A stretch of DNA of 64,000 bases from positions 42,746-106,745 of the forward strand of contig DCJK01000023.1 of NCBI GenBank assembly GCA_002320005.1, written 5' to 3'. Origin of the DNA: Firmicutes bacterium UBA1702 (GTDB lineage: Bacteria; Bacillota; Clostridia; Peptostreptococcales; Anaerovoracaceae). The number at the start of each line of letters is the position of its first letter. Position 1 is the stretch's first letter. Position numbers and translations under genes: made by a program. Positions 33,272 to 42,769 of the stretch are shown here, piece by piece. A model generated the notes under the pieces. The model ran no database searches and was not told the DNA's origin. It worked only from the letters and a program-made list of their open reading frames with translations.

Positions 33272-34750
33272 ATGAGCTGCATAGCTGCATATGATTTTGG
33301 GACAAGCGGAGTAAAAGCGGCTTTGATAGGCAGGGATGGCAGCATACTTGCTGTAAGAGAGAAAGGATATCCTCTCCTTAAGCCGGCACCGCTTTATGTA
33401 GAGCAGAAACCGGATGATTTCTGGAATGCTGTATGTGACGTGACAAGAGGCGTACTTGAAGATTCAGGAGTCGCTCCTTCAGATGTCAGCGGATTATCCT
33501 TCGGAGTTCAAGCGGTGACACTGATACCTGTGGACAGAGAAGGAAATGTTCTGAGAAATGCTATCAGCTGGCTTGACGGACGTGCCATAGAACAGGCAGA
33601 TGAAATAAATAAAGCCTGCGGAATGGATTTGGTGAGAAGTCAGGACTATCAGCCAAGAATATTGTGGATAAAGGAAAACGAGCCGGAAATTTATGAGGAA
33701 ACAGCATATTTTCTGGAATGTGACGGTTATCTCCAATACAGGGCCACCGGAATTATGGCTGTGCCTGAGGATTATGACGGAATTCTTAAATACCATCCGG
33801 CCATCGAAGAATATTTCGATGCAACGCTGGCTTCTGTAGACAGAAGTAAACTTCCACCTGTGGTGGAAGCATGTCGTGAATATGGGAAGCTGGGTGAGAA
33901 AGGAGCTGCAGAACTGGGATTATGCCCGGGAACACCGGTGTTCGGTGGCATGATAGATGTGGCTGCCGCAGCAGCAGGCTGTGGATGTGTACAACCGGGA
34001 GATGCACACCTTTACCTTGGAAGTTCAGGCTGGCTTTCTGCAATAATCGACCGGCCATATGAGACCGCAGAAGGTGCATACCAGATAAACAGTATTATTC
34101 CGGGACTCATGATATACGGAGGATGTACCAACTGCTGCTGTCTGATGCAAAACTGGGCAATTGACAGATTTTATCAGACAGAGCATAAGGAACTGGGAGA
34201 TGGTATATTTGATTTCATAAACAGAGAAATGGAAAACGTGCCCGCCGGATGTGACGGATTATTTTCAACACCATGGTTGTTCGGCGAGCAGTTTCCTATA
34301 GCCGATCCTTATGTAAGGGCTAATTTCTTTAATATCAGCGAGGGACACACAAGAGCTCATTTTATGAAAGCTGTTCTTGAAGGAGTGTGCTTCAGCATGA
34401 AGGGTCAGATAGACGCATATAAAAAGGATACCGGATGCGACATAAAAGAAATCGGCGTAAACGGAGGAGGCTCCCTGTCTTCTCAGTGGATGCAGATGAT
34501 GGCAGACATACTTGGTATTCCTGTGTATGTGCCTGAAAACACAAGGCATTCCGGAGCCATAGGCGCTGCGGCAGCAGCTGCCATAGGTCTGGGATGGTTT
34601 ACGATAGAAAATGTGAAAGAATTTGTAAAAAAAGAGAAGGTATTTTATCCGGACACCCGGTTGTCGGAAATGTACGGGAAAAAATATTGGGCCTGGTTCA
34701 AACTTTATGATTCGATTAAAGATCTGTCCAGGGAACTAAATCAGGAGTAA
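33272..34750 (+). CDS. FGGY-family carbohydrate kinase
   Basis: Kinase of 492 aa from ATG 33272 (aaggaggtgt upstream). The N-terminal ATPase domain opens AAYDFGTSGVKAALIGRDG and contains WLDGRAIEQADE; the C-terminal domain has the glycine-rich signature region VNGGGSLSSQWMQMMADIL and ENTRHSGAIGAAAAAAIGLG. Family members phosphorylate xylulose, ribulose, fuculose, glycerol, erythritol and similar compounds. The nearby class II aldolase suggests the product is a ketose 1-phosphate. Substrate cannot be read from the sequence. Confidence 0.9.
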   Translation: MSCIAAYDFGTSGVKAALIGRDGSILAVREKGYPLLKPAPLYVEQKPDDFWNAVCDVTRGVLEDSGVAPSDVSGLSFGVQAVTLIPVDREGNVLRNAISWLDGRAIEQADEINKACGMDLVRSQDYQPRILWIKENEPEIYEETAYFLECDGYLQYRATGIMAVPEDYDGILKYHPAIEEYFDATLASVDRSKLPPVVEACREYGKLGEKGAAELGLCPGTPVFGGMIDVAAAAAGCGCVQPGDAHLYLGSSGWLSAIIDRPYETAEGAYQINSIIPGLMIYGGCTNCCCLMQNWAIDRFYQTEHKELGDGIFDFINREMENVPAGCDGLFSTPWLFGEQFPIADPYVRANFFNISEGHTRAHFMKAVLEGVCFSMKGQIDAYKKDTGCDIKEIGVNGGGSLSSQWMQMMADILGIPVYVPENTRHSGAIGAAAAAAIGLGWFTIENVKEFVKKEKVFYPDTRLSEMYGKKYWAWFKLYDSIKDLSRELNQE

Positions 34751-34755
34751 AAAAT

Positions 34756-35421
34756 ATGACATCAGTTGAGACTGTAAAACAGCAGATTGTGGATACTGTA
34801 AAGCGGGAATACCGTTTTCAGATGGTAAATATGTTCGAAGGCAATGTGTCAGCAAGAGTAGGAGACAGAATTTTCATAACTCCTTCCCAGGTAAGCAAGG
34901 AAGTCATGACATCAGACATGATTATAGAACTCGACACCGATGGGAATATTGTAGACAAGCCGGAGGGCCTTTCACCATCATCAGAGTCAAAAATGCATCT
35001 GGAGGTATACAAACTCCGCCCTGATGTAAAGGCTGTAGTGCACAATCACAGCATTTATGCGACTGCTTTTGCGGTAAATAACATGCCTCTGAAGTCAGAT
35101 GCTCTGACAGAGATGAATATCACTTTCGGAGAGGTTCCTGTTGTGCCTTACGGTACACCGGGAACAGAAAAAATTTACAGGGATTTTAAAGATTTTATAG
35201 AAAATCGTTATGCCCTGCTTCTGGCAAACCATGGTGTAATTACCTTTGGAGCTGATCTTGAGCTGGCTTATTCATATGCTGAAGCAGTGGAAAAGATTGC
35301 ACAGACTCTGTTCATTGCCAAACAGCTTGGGAAGCCTGCCGATATAGACCCGGAAGAGGCGAAGGTTCTGAGGGCTTTCGGAGCTGAAAAGCGAAGAAAA
35401 GAAATAGAGGCCAATATGTAA
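34756..35421 (+). CDS. Class II aldolase/adducin-family aldolase, fuculose-phosphate-aldolase-like
   Basis: Zinc-dependent aldolase of 221 aa. The pattern GNVSAR (29-34), catalytic Glu77 in SSESKMH, zinc His96 and His98 in VVHNHSIYAT and His159 in LLANHGV matches fuculose-1-phosphate and rhamnulose-1-phosphate aldolases. It would split a 1-phosphorylated ketose to dihydroxyacetone phosphate plus an aldehyde; a ribulose-5-phosphate 4-epimerase activity is an alternative in this superfamily. It starts five bases after the kinase, and a terminator closes the cassette. Confidence 0.9.
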   Translation: MTSVETVKQQIVDTVKREYRFQMVNMFEGNVSARVGDRIFITPSQVSKEVMTSDMIIELDTDGNIVDKPEGLSPSSESKMHLEVYKLRPDVKAVVHNHSIYATAFAVNNMPLKSDALTEMNITFGEVPVVPYGTPGTEKIYRDFKDFIENRYALLLANHGVITFGADLELAYSYAEAVEKIAQTLFIAKQLGKPADIDPEEAKVLRAFGAEKRRKEIEANM

Positions 35422-35430
35422 TATGTATCA

Positions 35431-35460
35431 AAGAAGCGGCAGGTGCCGCTTCTTTTTTTG
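35431..35460 (+). terminator. Terminator of the catabolic cassette
   Basis: AGAAGCGGC/GCCGCTTCT (35432-35440 with 35445-35453), loop AGGT, then seven T. Confidence 0.93.
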
Positions 35461-35517
35461 TGCATAAATGTCGTAATTGTGGTATTATATATGGGACAGT
35501 ATTTTGGAGGTAGAATG

Positions 35518-36774
35518 ATGGACAACATAGAAATAAGGAAACTGGACTGCGGAGTAAGGGTGGCTATGGAGGAAATTCCATATGTTAAATCTGCAGCTTT
35601 CGGAATATGGGTAAAAAACGGTGCCGTGAACGAAACTCCTGAAGTTGCGGGAATATCCCATTTTATAGAGCACATGATGTTTAAGGGAACTTCAAAAAGA
35701 AGCGCACGGCAGATAGCCGAGGATGTGGACAGGATCGGCGGACAGATGAATGCTTTTACCGGGAAAGAAGCAACTTGCTATTATGTAAAGACAATAAATA
35801 CACATCTTCTTGATGGTGCAGAGGTTCTGCTGGATATGATAGCAAATGCGGTTTTTGACAGCCGTGAGATGACAAAGGAAAGACAGGTTATCTGTGAAGA
35901 GATAAAGATGACGGAAGATCAGCCGGATGATCTGGCTCATGACACTGTAACTGAACTGGTATTTAAAGGTGTGCCTCTTGGGAATTCCATAATAGGAACC
36001 AAGACTTCCCTGAATCGTATAACCAGGCCTGTAATCGTAGACTACAAAGAGAAATCATATACCAGAGATTCAATAGTAATTTCTGTTGCCGGAAGCTTTG
36101 ATAAAGATGAACTCTGTGAATTTCTGGAGGATAAATTTGAAAAACTGATGCCTTCAAAAGAGCAGGGTGTAATAGAAAAAAAAGAATACCGGCCGGGATT
36201 CAAGGTGATAAAAAAAGATATAAAGCAGGCACATATATGCATGGCGGCACGAACGGTAAGCCTCAGCGATGACAGGTATTATGCTTTTTCCGTTTTAAAC
36301 AACATAATGGGCGGAAGTATGAGCTCCAGACTTTTTCAGAACATAAGAGAGGAAAAGGGGCTTGCATACAGCGTTTATTCCATGAACAGCTCATTCAGCG
36401 ATATGGGATATTATAATATCTATGCCGGCGTAAGCCACGACCGAATTGAAGCAGCCATAAGCGGTATAAAGGAGGAACTGGACATTCTTGACAGAAAGGG
36501 AGTAACAGAAGAAGAACTGTCCATGTCCAAGGAGCAGCTTAAAAGCAGCTATATATTCGGGCAGGAAAATGTTGCAAGCCGTATGTTTGCCATTGGAAAA
36601 AATCTCCTTCTTCTGGGAAGAATATATGGAACCGACCAAGTGCTGGATGGAATAGACGCCGTAAGTAAAGCAAGCATAGACGAAATAAAATCTATGATAT
36701 GTGACACCGGAAATTATTCCGCAGTATGTGTTACCGACAAAAAAATCGATCTGAAAAAAATGATAAGGGAATAA
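35518..36774 (+). CDS. M16-family zinc peptidase (processing-protease-like)
   Basis: Zinc protease of 418 aa. The inverted zinc motif HxxEH is His48-Phe-Ile-Glu51-His52 in ISHFIEHMMFKGT, with the distal Glu in a VICEEIKMTEDQPDD stretch. The C-terminal half has the family Arg-Tyr region RLFQNIREEKGLAYSVYS. ATG at 35518 is preferred over 35515 for spacing from ggagg. Length fits the bacterial YmxG/PqqL-like short M16 group, often next to dut in Firmicutes. dut follows immediately. Confidence 0.92.
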   Translation: MDNIEIRKLDCGVRVAMEEIPYVKSAAFGIWVKNGAVNETPEVAGISHFIEHMMFKGTSKRSARQIAEDVDRIGGQMNAFTGKEATCYYVKTINTHLLDGAEVLLDMIANAVFDSREMTKERQVICEEIKMTEDQPDDLAHDTVTELVFKGVPLGNSIIGTKTSLNRITRPVIVDYKEKSYTRDSIVISVAGSFDKDELCEFLEDKFEKLMPSKEQGVIEKKEYRPGFKVIKKDIKQAHICMAARTVSLSDDRYYAFSVLNNIMGGSMSSRLFQNIREEKGLAYSVYSMNSSFSDMGYYNIYAGVSHDRIEAAISGIKEELDILDRKGVTEEELSMSKEQLKSSYIFGQENVASRMFAIGKNLLLLGRIYGTDQVLDGIDAVSKASIDEIKSMICDTGNYSAVCVTDKKIDLKKMIRE

Positions 36775-36776
36775 CC

Positions 36777-37223
36777 ATGAGCGTGAAACTTACGGAGATA
36801 AATATAATAAGCAAAAGCGGCATACTTCCTTCATACGAGACAGAAGGTTCGGCAGGAGCTGATTTAAGAGCATATCTCAGCGAACCTGTTACTCTGATGC
36901 CGGGAGAAAGAAGACTTATACCTACCGGATTATTCGTGGAACTTCCGCCGGGCATTGAAGCTCAGGTCAGGGCAAGATCAGGGCTTTCAATCAGACATGG
37001 TATCGGACTTGTTAACGGTGTGGGAACAGTGGACAGTGACTACCGCGGAGAATGGAATGTTCCGCTGATAAATTTTGGAAATGAAGCATATACCATACAT
37101 AATGGAGACAGAATTGCACAGGTGGTGTTTTCAGAATACGTAAAAGCTGACTTCCGCCGGACCGAAAAAATAGATGAGACTCAAAGAGGAACAGGCGGAT
37201 TCGGACATACGGGTGTAAAATAA
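36777..37223 (+). CDS. dut: dUTP diphosphatase
   Basis: Hydrolyses dUTP to dUMP and pyrophosphate, keeping uracil out of DNA and feeding thymidylate synthesis. Trimeric type, 148 aa. The five motifs are visible: GSAGADLRAY, ARSGLSIRHG, NGVGTVDSDYRGE, GDRIAQVVF and the C-terminal RGTGGFGHTG. ATG at 36777 lies two bases after the M16 stop. It lies in a nucleotide/replication run with dgt and dnaG. Confidence 0.96.
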   Translation: MSVKLTEINIISKSGILPSYETEGSAGADLRAYLSEPVTLMPGERRLIPTGLFVELPPGIEAQVRARSGLSIRHGIGLVNGVGTVDSDYRGEWNVPLINFGNEAYTIHNGDRIAQVVFSEYVKADFRRTEKIDETQRGTGGFGHTGVK

Positions 37224-37235
37224 AGGGGAATGAAT

Positions 37236-38246
37236 ATGCTGACAAGAGAAGATCTGGAAAAGAGGGAACTGGAATTTCTGGCGCCTTCAGCAGCTAAAAG
37301 CTGCCAATCAAAGGGGAGAAGCGTCCCTGAGGAAAAGTGTGCTATAAGGACTGAATTTCAGAGGGACAGAGACCGAATAATCCACTCCAAAGCCTTCAGG
37401 CGACTTATGCACAAGACACAGGTGTTTCTGGCTCCGGAAGGAGATCACTTCAGGACCAGACTTACCCATACAATTGAAGTATCGCAGATTGCCAGAACTA
37501 TTGCCAGAGGGCTTAATCTTAATGAGGATCTGACAGAAGCCATAGCTTTGGGACATGATCTGGGTCACACACCTTTCGGCCACAACGGGGAAGAAGTTCT
37601 TAACACAATTCATCCCGGTGGGTTTGAGCATAATGTTCAGAGCCTGAGAGTAGCCGATGTGCTGGAAATGACATCCTCACGAAAGGGAATGAATCTTACC
37701 GCCGAAGTCAGAGATGGTATTGTCAATCATACAGGCAGCAGAAAACCTTTTACATTGGAAGGACAGGTGGTAAAGATAAGTGACAGAGTGGCATATATAA
37801 ATCACGACATAGATGATGCTGTCAGAAGCGGCGTTATATCCATGGATGACATACCGCGAAAGGCTCTTGAAACTTTTGGATACAGTCACGCTGAAAGAAT
37901 TAATAATATGGTGACTGATATAATAAGAGAAAGCGACGGGAAAGACGAGATCCTTCAGAGCCCGCTTTTTAAAGATGAACTGATAACCTTGCGCAGCTTT
38001 ATGTTCAGCCATGTATATAAAAGCAGCCGTGTAAAAAAAGAAGAAGATCTGGCAAAAGTTGAAGTTGTAATTAAGTCCCTGTATGAATATTTATTAAAAA
38101 ACCCGGATAAGCTTCCTGAGGACTTGCAGGAGATAGCGGCTGCTAACGGCATCAATGAGGCCGTAAAGGACTACATTGCCGGGATGACAGACAGATTTGC
38201 CTTGAATGTTTATACAGATCTGTTTGTACCAAAGAGCTGGAAATAA
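37236..38246 (+). CDS. dgt: Deoxyguanosinetriphosphate triphosphohydrolase-like HD protein
   Basis: HD-domain phosphohydrolase of 336 aa expected to cleave dNTPs to nucleoside and triphosphate. The metal site is spread over FRTRLTHTIEVSQIARTIAR and LGHDLGHTPFGHNGE; NHDIDDAVRSG carries a further Asp. The ATG at 37236 is better spaced from aaagggg than that at 37230. The short form without C-terminal extension is the usual Gram-positive type. Position between dut and dnaG suits control of dNTP pools. Confidence 0.9.
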   Translation: MLTREDLEKRELEFLAPSAAKSCQSKGRSVPEEKCAIRTEFQRDRDRIIHSKAFRRLMHKTQVFLAPEGDHFRTRLTHTIEVSQIARTIARGLNLNEDLTEAIALGHDLGHTPFGHNGEEVLNTIHPGGFEHNVQSLRVADVLEMTSSRKGMNLTAEVRDGIVNHTGSRKPFTLEGQVVKISDRVAYINHDIDDAVRSGVISMDDIPRKALETFGYSHAERINNMVTDIIRESDGKDEILQSPLFKDELITLRSFMFSHVYKSSRVKKEEDLAKVEVVIKSLYEYLLKNPDKLPEDLQEIAAANGINEAVKDYIAGMTDRFALNVYTDLFVPKSWK

Positions 38247-38268
38247 AAATTCGAGTATAAAAAAATAA

Positions 38269-38295
38269 AAAGGAAACCTCTCATTTTTTGCGAAT
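38269..38295 (+). promoter_or_regulatory. Possible SigH-type promoter of the dnaG-rpoD operon
   Basis: AAAGGAAAC (38269-38277) and GAAT (38292-38295, inside TGCGAAT) are spaced like the SigH pattern RnAGGAwww-N11/12-RnnGAAT, with two consensus positions missed. Bacillus subtilis also has a SigH promoter serving sigA. A CATATACTA follows at 38301. No sigma-A promoter was recognised in this gap. Confidence 0.4.
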
Positions 38296-38327
38296 AAAGT
38301 CATATACTAATGTTTTTGGAGCAGAAA

Positions 38328-40088
38328 ATGAGTTTTTCTTTTAGTAAAGAAGCCGTAGAGGAACTGAAAAACAGAATAGACATCGTTGACGTCATAGGTC
38401 GTACGGTGCAGCTGAAGCGTGCGGGAGCCAACTATAAGGGATTATGCCCCTTCCATAATGAAAAGACTCCCTCTTTTATCGTAAGCCCACAAAAACAGAT
38501 ATTCACATGTTTCGGAGGATGCGGAGCTTCAGGTGATGTAGTATCATTTGTAGAAAAATACTACAATCTTGACTTTAATGAAGCTGTTCAGAAACTGGCT
38601 GACGAATACGGCATCGAAATAAAGAAAAAAGAATATAAGGATGATAGAGAAAAATACTACGAAATAAATAGAGAAGCCGCAAGATTTTTTTATAGAAATA
38701 TGACTGAAACGGTGAATCCGGGGTATACATATATGAAAAACCGCGGAATAGAGGACAGAACCATTAAAAAGTTTGGTCTTGGTTATGCACCTGACAGCTG
38801 GGATGCTTTGTACAACTACTTCAAAGAAAAAAAAACAGATGAAAAAATCCTCGTAGAGCTTGGTCTCCTTTCTCAGAAGGGAGACAGATATTACGACAAG
38901 TTCAGAAATCGCGTGATTTTTCCCATAATAAACACTGCCGGCAAGGTCATAGGCTTTGGAGGAAGAGCTCTGGATAATCAGTCAATGCCTAAATATCTTA
39001 ATTCACCGGAGAATCGCATTTTTCAGAAAAAAAACAACCTTTACGGCCTTAATTCCACCAGACAGGACATTGGTAAGGAAGGCATGGCCATAATAGTAGA
39101 AGGCTATATGGATGCCATTTCCTTGTATCAGAGCGATGTAAGGAATGTGGCTGCTTCTCTGGGAACAGCTCTTACGGAAAATCAGGCAAAACTTATCAGC
39201 AGATATACGAAGAATGTTGTACTGTCCTATGATTCAGATGAAGCTGGCAGAAAAGCCGCTCTCAGAGGAATAGAAGTTCTTAAAGAAGAAAACTGTAAGG
39301 TAAAGGTACTTCACGTAACCGACGGGAAGGATCCGGACGAATATGTCAGAAACAACGGAAGAGCCGCATTTCTTCAGCTCATAGATAAGGCTATGCCATA
39401 TACGGATTACAAACTTGAAGCGGCTAAAAGAGGACTTGATGTTAATTCAGAAGAGGGGAAGCTGGATTATATGAAGAGAATCTCTCCTTTACTGTCACAA
39501 CTCAGTCCGGTAGAGGCTGATATATACATACGAAAAATTTCCAGAGATGTGGGAATTTCCGAAGGCGCAATAAAAATGGAAATCTCAGGCAATAATATAT
39601 CTGCAGGGGAAAGCCGCCGCTACAGACCCCAGCATGAAAACGGGAGTGATGATTCCGAAAGCATTTCACCTCTTGAGGCAGCGATAATCAAGTGCCTTCT
39701 GACAGATCCAGCCTTATCAGAAGAATTTCTTGAATACACAGGAGCAGTGGAAAACCCGCTGGCCGTTAAAGTAATAGATATTGCGTTTGAATTCTATGGA
39801 ATGACAGGCGATTTTAATTTAGCCGACATATGTGACAGACTTGAGCCTTCAGAAAGTGAAGCGCTGGAACAGGCTATTGACAAGGTAATAATAACCGGAA
39901 ACGAGGAAGGTGTTTTCCGGCAGTGTATCCACAGATGGAAATTAAACAGTCTGGAAAAGCAGGAAAAAGAAATCATAGACAGACTGTCTCTGGCAGATGA
40001 GGAGAACAACAGAGAGACCGTAAAGGAACTTACAATTAAGCTGATGGAAATACAAGAAGAAATGAAGATGCATGGGGGGAAGATGTAA
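38328..40088 (+). CDS. dnaG: DNA primase
   Basis: Makes RNA primers at the replication fork. 586 aa from ATG 38328 (ttggag upstream; the earlier ATG at 38310 has no site). The N-terminal zinc ribbon has Cys40, His43, Cys61 and Cys65; the last pair is spaced C-x3-C (TCFGGCGASG) where the family normally has C-x2-C, an extra Gly codon. The Toprim core follows with IIVEGYMDA and YDSDEAGRKA. The C-terminal helicase-interaction region is present from about residue 430. It overlaps rpoD by one base, the classic macromolecular-synthesis operon arrangement. Confidence 0.95.
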   Translation: MSFSFSKEAVEELKNRIDIVDVIGRTVQLKRAGANYKGLCPFHNEKTPSFIVSPQKQIFTCFGGCGASGDVVSFVEKYYNLDFNEAVQKLADEYGIEIKKKEYKDDREKYYEINREAARFFYRNMTETVNPGYTYMKNRGIEDRTIKKFGLGYAPDSWDALYNYFKEKKTDEKILVELGLLSQKGDRYYDKFRNRVIFPIINTAGKVIGFGGRALDNQSMPKYLNSPENRIFQKKNNLYGLNSTRQDIGKEGMAIIVEGYMDAISLYQSDVRNVAASLGTALTENQAKLISRYTKNVVLSYDSDEAGRKAALRGIEVLKEENCKVKVLHVTDGKDPDEYVRNNGRAAFLQLIDKAMPYTDYKLEAAKRGLDVNSEEGKLDYMKRISPLLSQLSPVEADIYIRKISRDVGISEGAIKMEISGNNISAGESRRYRPQHENGSDDSESISPLEAAIIKCLLTDPALSEEFLEYTGAVENPLAVKVIDIAFEFYGMTGDFNLADICDRLEPSESEALEQAIDKVIITGNEEGVFRQCIHRWKLNSLEKQEKEIIDRLSLADEENNRETVKELTIKLMEIQEEMKMHGGKM

Positions 40089-41275
40089 TGAGCACAGAAA
40101 AAAACAACATTCACGAAAAGCAGCGACAACAGACCGAGAATTTAAAGGATACGGCAGACAAAAAGCAGGAATTGCTGAATCTTCTGCTGGAAAAAGGAAA
40201 GGCAGATAAGAATCAGCTGACATATACTGCCATAGCAGATGTGCTTGACACTGTAGATTTCGATAAAAATCAGATGGACGACATCTACGAAACTTTGATG
40301 TCTAAAGGAATAGAAATAATTTCCGAGACAGAGCCGGAGGATTTTGACGCTATTCTTGCTGAAAACCCTGATGTTGTTGAAGATGCGGAACTTATGGTCG
40401 AAGAAGCTAATGAGCTTGATATCGAATCTACCATACCCAAAAGCATTGCTGTAGATGACCCTGTAAGAATGTATCTCAAAGAAATAGGAAAAGTACCTCT
40501 TCTTACTGCGGAGGAAGAAATAGAACTGGCAAAGCGGATGGAAAAAGGTGACGAGGAAGCGAAAAAGCGTCTCTGCGAGGCTAATCTGAGGCTGGTTGTA
40601 AGCATTGCCAAAAGATATGTAGGCAGAGGAATGCTTTTCCTGGATCTCATTCAGGAAGGAAATCTTGGTCTTATTAAGGCTGTGGACAAGTTTGACTATA
40701 CTAAAGGATATAAGTTTTCAACATACGCCACATGGTGGATAAGACAGGCAATAACGCGCTCCATAGCTGACCAGGCAAGGACTATCCGTATTCCTGTTCA
40801 TATGGTTGAAACAATTAACAAACTTATCAGGGTTTCGAGACAGCTGCTTCAGACATACGGAAGGGAGCCGACCCCTGATGAAATAGCCAAAGAAATGGGT
40901 ATTTCCGTAGAGAAAGTCCGCGAAATTCAGAAAATAGCACAGGAACCGGTTTCTCTTGAGACGCCTATCGGCGAAGAGGAAGACAGCCATCTGGGAGATT
41001 TTATACCTGATGAGGATGTCCCGGCGCCTGCAGAGGCAGCAGCATTTTCAATGCTTAAGGAGCAGCTGGTTGAAGTTCTGGATACTCTTACCGAAAGAGA
41101 GCAGAAGGTTCTGAAACTCAGATTCGGTCTTGAGGACGGCAGAGCCAGAACTCTTGAAGAAGTAGGAAAAGAATTCGACGTTACAAGAGAAAGAATAAGG
41201 CAGATAGAGGCCAAATCTCTCAGAAAACTGCGTCATCCAAGCAGAAGCAAAAAACTTAAGGACTATTTGGAATAA
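40088..41275 (+). CDS. rpoD: Primary sigma factor (sigma-70/SigA)
   Basis: Directs RNA polymerase to housekeeping promoters, such as the TTGACA-17-TATAAT promoters seen across this window. 395 aa. Region 1.1 is acidic and about 100 residues long. Region 2 has NLRLVVSIAKRYVGRGMLFL, then IQEGNLGLIKAVDKFDY and FSTYATWWIRQAITRSI; region 4 has LRFGLEDGRARTLEEVGKEF and TRERIRQIEAKSLRKLRHP. The start codon shares its A with the dnaG stop, so translation is coupled. Confidence 0.98.
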   Translation: MSTEKNNIHEKQRQQTENLKDTADKKQELLNLLLEKGKADKNQLTYTAIADVLDTVDFDKNQMDDIYETLMSKGIEIISETEPEDFDAILAENPDVVEDAELMVEEANELDIESTIPKSIAVDDPVRMYLKEIGKVPLLTAEEEIELAKRMEKGDEEAKKRLCEANLRLVVSIAKRYVGRGMLFLDLIQEGNLGLIKAVDKFDYTKGYKFSTYATWWIRQAITRSIADQARTIRIPVHMVETINKLIRVSRQLLQTYGREPTPDEIAKEMGISVEKVREIQKIAQEPVSLETPIGEEEDSHLGDFIPDEDVPAPAEAAAFSMLKEQLVEVLDTLTEREQKVLKLRFGLEDGRARTLEEVGKEFDVTRERIRQIEAKSLRKLRHPSRSKKLKDYLE

Positions 41276-41276
41276 G

Positions 41277-41981
41277 ATGATAACACTTTCAGACAGACTT
41301 AAAACCATAGCCGGCGAAATTGAAAAAGGAGAAACCGTGACTGATATAGGCACAGATCACGGTTTTCTGCCTTTATATCTGTGGGAAAGAGGAATATCCC
41401 CTAAGGTAATAATGACGGATGTAAGTATAGGTTCTCTGAAGAAAGCAGAGGAAAACTGCAGAAGTCTCTACCCTGATAATCATTTTGATCTGCGTCTTGG
41501 AAACGGAATAGAAGTCATTGAAAAAAGAGAGACAGATATTCTTGTAATTGCCGGAATGGGAGGCCTTTTAATTGCGGATATTATTTCTGCTGACATTGAA
41601 AAGGCGTTGAACTTTAAAAAAATAATTTTGCAGCCCAGAAACAATATAGGGCCTTTGAGACACTGCCTTATGAACAACGGCTTTTCTGTGAAAAATCATC
41701 AGCTGGTCAGAGAGGGAAAATATATATGCGAAGTCCTGACCGTGATCCCAAAAGAAGTTGCAATAACCAGAATGATGGGTCCTGAACGCATAGAGTATCA
41801 GTTCCCTCACAGCCTGAGAGATTTTGCAGGTCCGCTGACAGAAGAATATCTTAAAGAAAATCTGGAAAAAGAAAAATTTATTCTTGAATCCATGAAGAAA
41901 AGCAGCAAAATAACCTACCGGGAGATAAGAAGTCAGAACTACCGCATAGAATATCTTGAAAGGATGATAGCAAGCCTATGA
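41277..41981 (+). CDS. trmK: tRNA (adenine(22)-N1)-methyltransferase
   Basis: SAM-dependent methyltransferase for A22 of bacterial tRNAs. 234 aa with opening SDRLKTIAGEIEKGETVTDI, the SAM-binding DIGTDHGFLPLYL and the catalytic-region VIAGMGGLLIADI. It starts two bases after rpoD and overlaps nif3 by four, as in many Firmicutes. Confidence 0.94.
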   Translation: MITLSDRLKTIAGEIEKGETVTDIGTDHGFLPLYLWERGISPKVIMTDVSIGSLKKAEENCRSLYPDNHFDLRLGNGIEVIEKRETDILVIAGMGGLLIADIISADIEKALNFKKIILQPRNNIGPLRHCLMNNGFSVKNHQLVREGKYICEVLTVIPKEVAITRMMGPERIEYQFPHSLRDFAGPLTEEYLKENLEKEKFILESMKKSSKITYREIRSQNYRIEYLERMIASL

Positions 41982-42754
41982 GAGCAGAAAAACTGGCAGA
42001 TGTCATAGAAGCCGTAAGTCCTTTGGAATTGCAGGAACCATGGGATAACTCCGGATATCAGATAAAGCTTTCCGGAAATAACATAACAAAAGTTCTTGTT
42101 GCTATGGAGATAACAGATAAAGTTATAGAAGAAGCAGAAGAGAACTGTGTTGAGGCCATTGTAACACACCATCCTCTTATCTTTGGCACTTTGAAATGTA
42201 TTGACGATAAAGATATTACGGGAAACTATATTGCGGAACTTCTGAAAAGGAGGATATCAGTATATTCAAGTCATACACCTTTTGATAAATGCAGGGGCGG
42301 AAATAACGATTATCTTGCCGGACTTCTGCATCTATGTGATGTCAAAGTAATGGAAACCGACAAAAGCGGCTTTTGCAGAGAAGGTTTTATTGACGGGCAG
42401 TGTAGCGTAAGAGAATATATTTACCAGATTTCAGATTGGATGAATATACCTGTTTCTCAGATGAGTTTTACAGGAGACCCGGACTTTCCGGTAAATAAGG
42501 TGGGTCTGTGCAGCGGTGCGGGATCCGATTTTATGGATGCAGCCCTTGAGGCAGGGTGTGATCTGTTTATAACGGGAGATGTTAAATATCATGGAGCTCG
42601 GCATGCAGATGAACTGGGTATCAATGTACTGGACATAGGACATTTTGGCAGTGAGAAATGCTTTACCGCCAATATGGCCCATTATCTGAGAAAAACCACA
42701 GATCTGAAGGTAATTGAATCCAAGGTGGATTTGAACCCGTTCAGGCGTATATAA
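41978..42754 (+). CDS. Nif3-like dinuclear metal-centre protein
   Basis: Conserved hexameric metal-binding protein of uncertain function (YqfO/YbgI family). 258 aa. Metal ligands are in IVTHHPLIFG, the region SSHTPFDKCRGG and the late LDIGHFGSEK. It lacks the extra central domain of longer Nif3 homologues. The ATGA overlap with trmK indicates coupled translation. Its location after rpoD and trmK is a widely conserved neighbourhood. Confidence 0.92.
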   Translation: MRAEKLADVIEAVSPLELQEPWDNSGYQIKLSGNNITKVLVAMEITDKVIEEAEENCVEAIVTHHPLIFGTLKCIDDKDITGNYIAELLKRRISVYSSHTPFDKCRGGNNDYLAGLLHLCDVKVMETDKSGFCREGFIDGQCSVREYIYQISDWMNIPVSQMSFTGDPDFPVNKVGLCSGAGSDFMDAALEAGCDLFITGDVKYHGARHADELGINVLDIGHFGSEKCFTANMAHYLRKTTDLKVIESKVDLNPFRRI

Positions 42755-42769
42755 GGGGGGATATCGGAT

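Noticed and set aside
35471..35500. Promoter boxes before the M16 peptidase gene
   Set aside because: Several TATTAT-like sequences but no -35 at suitable distance; not strong enough to list.
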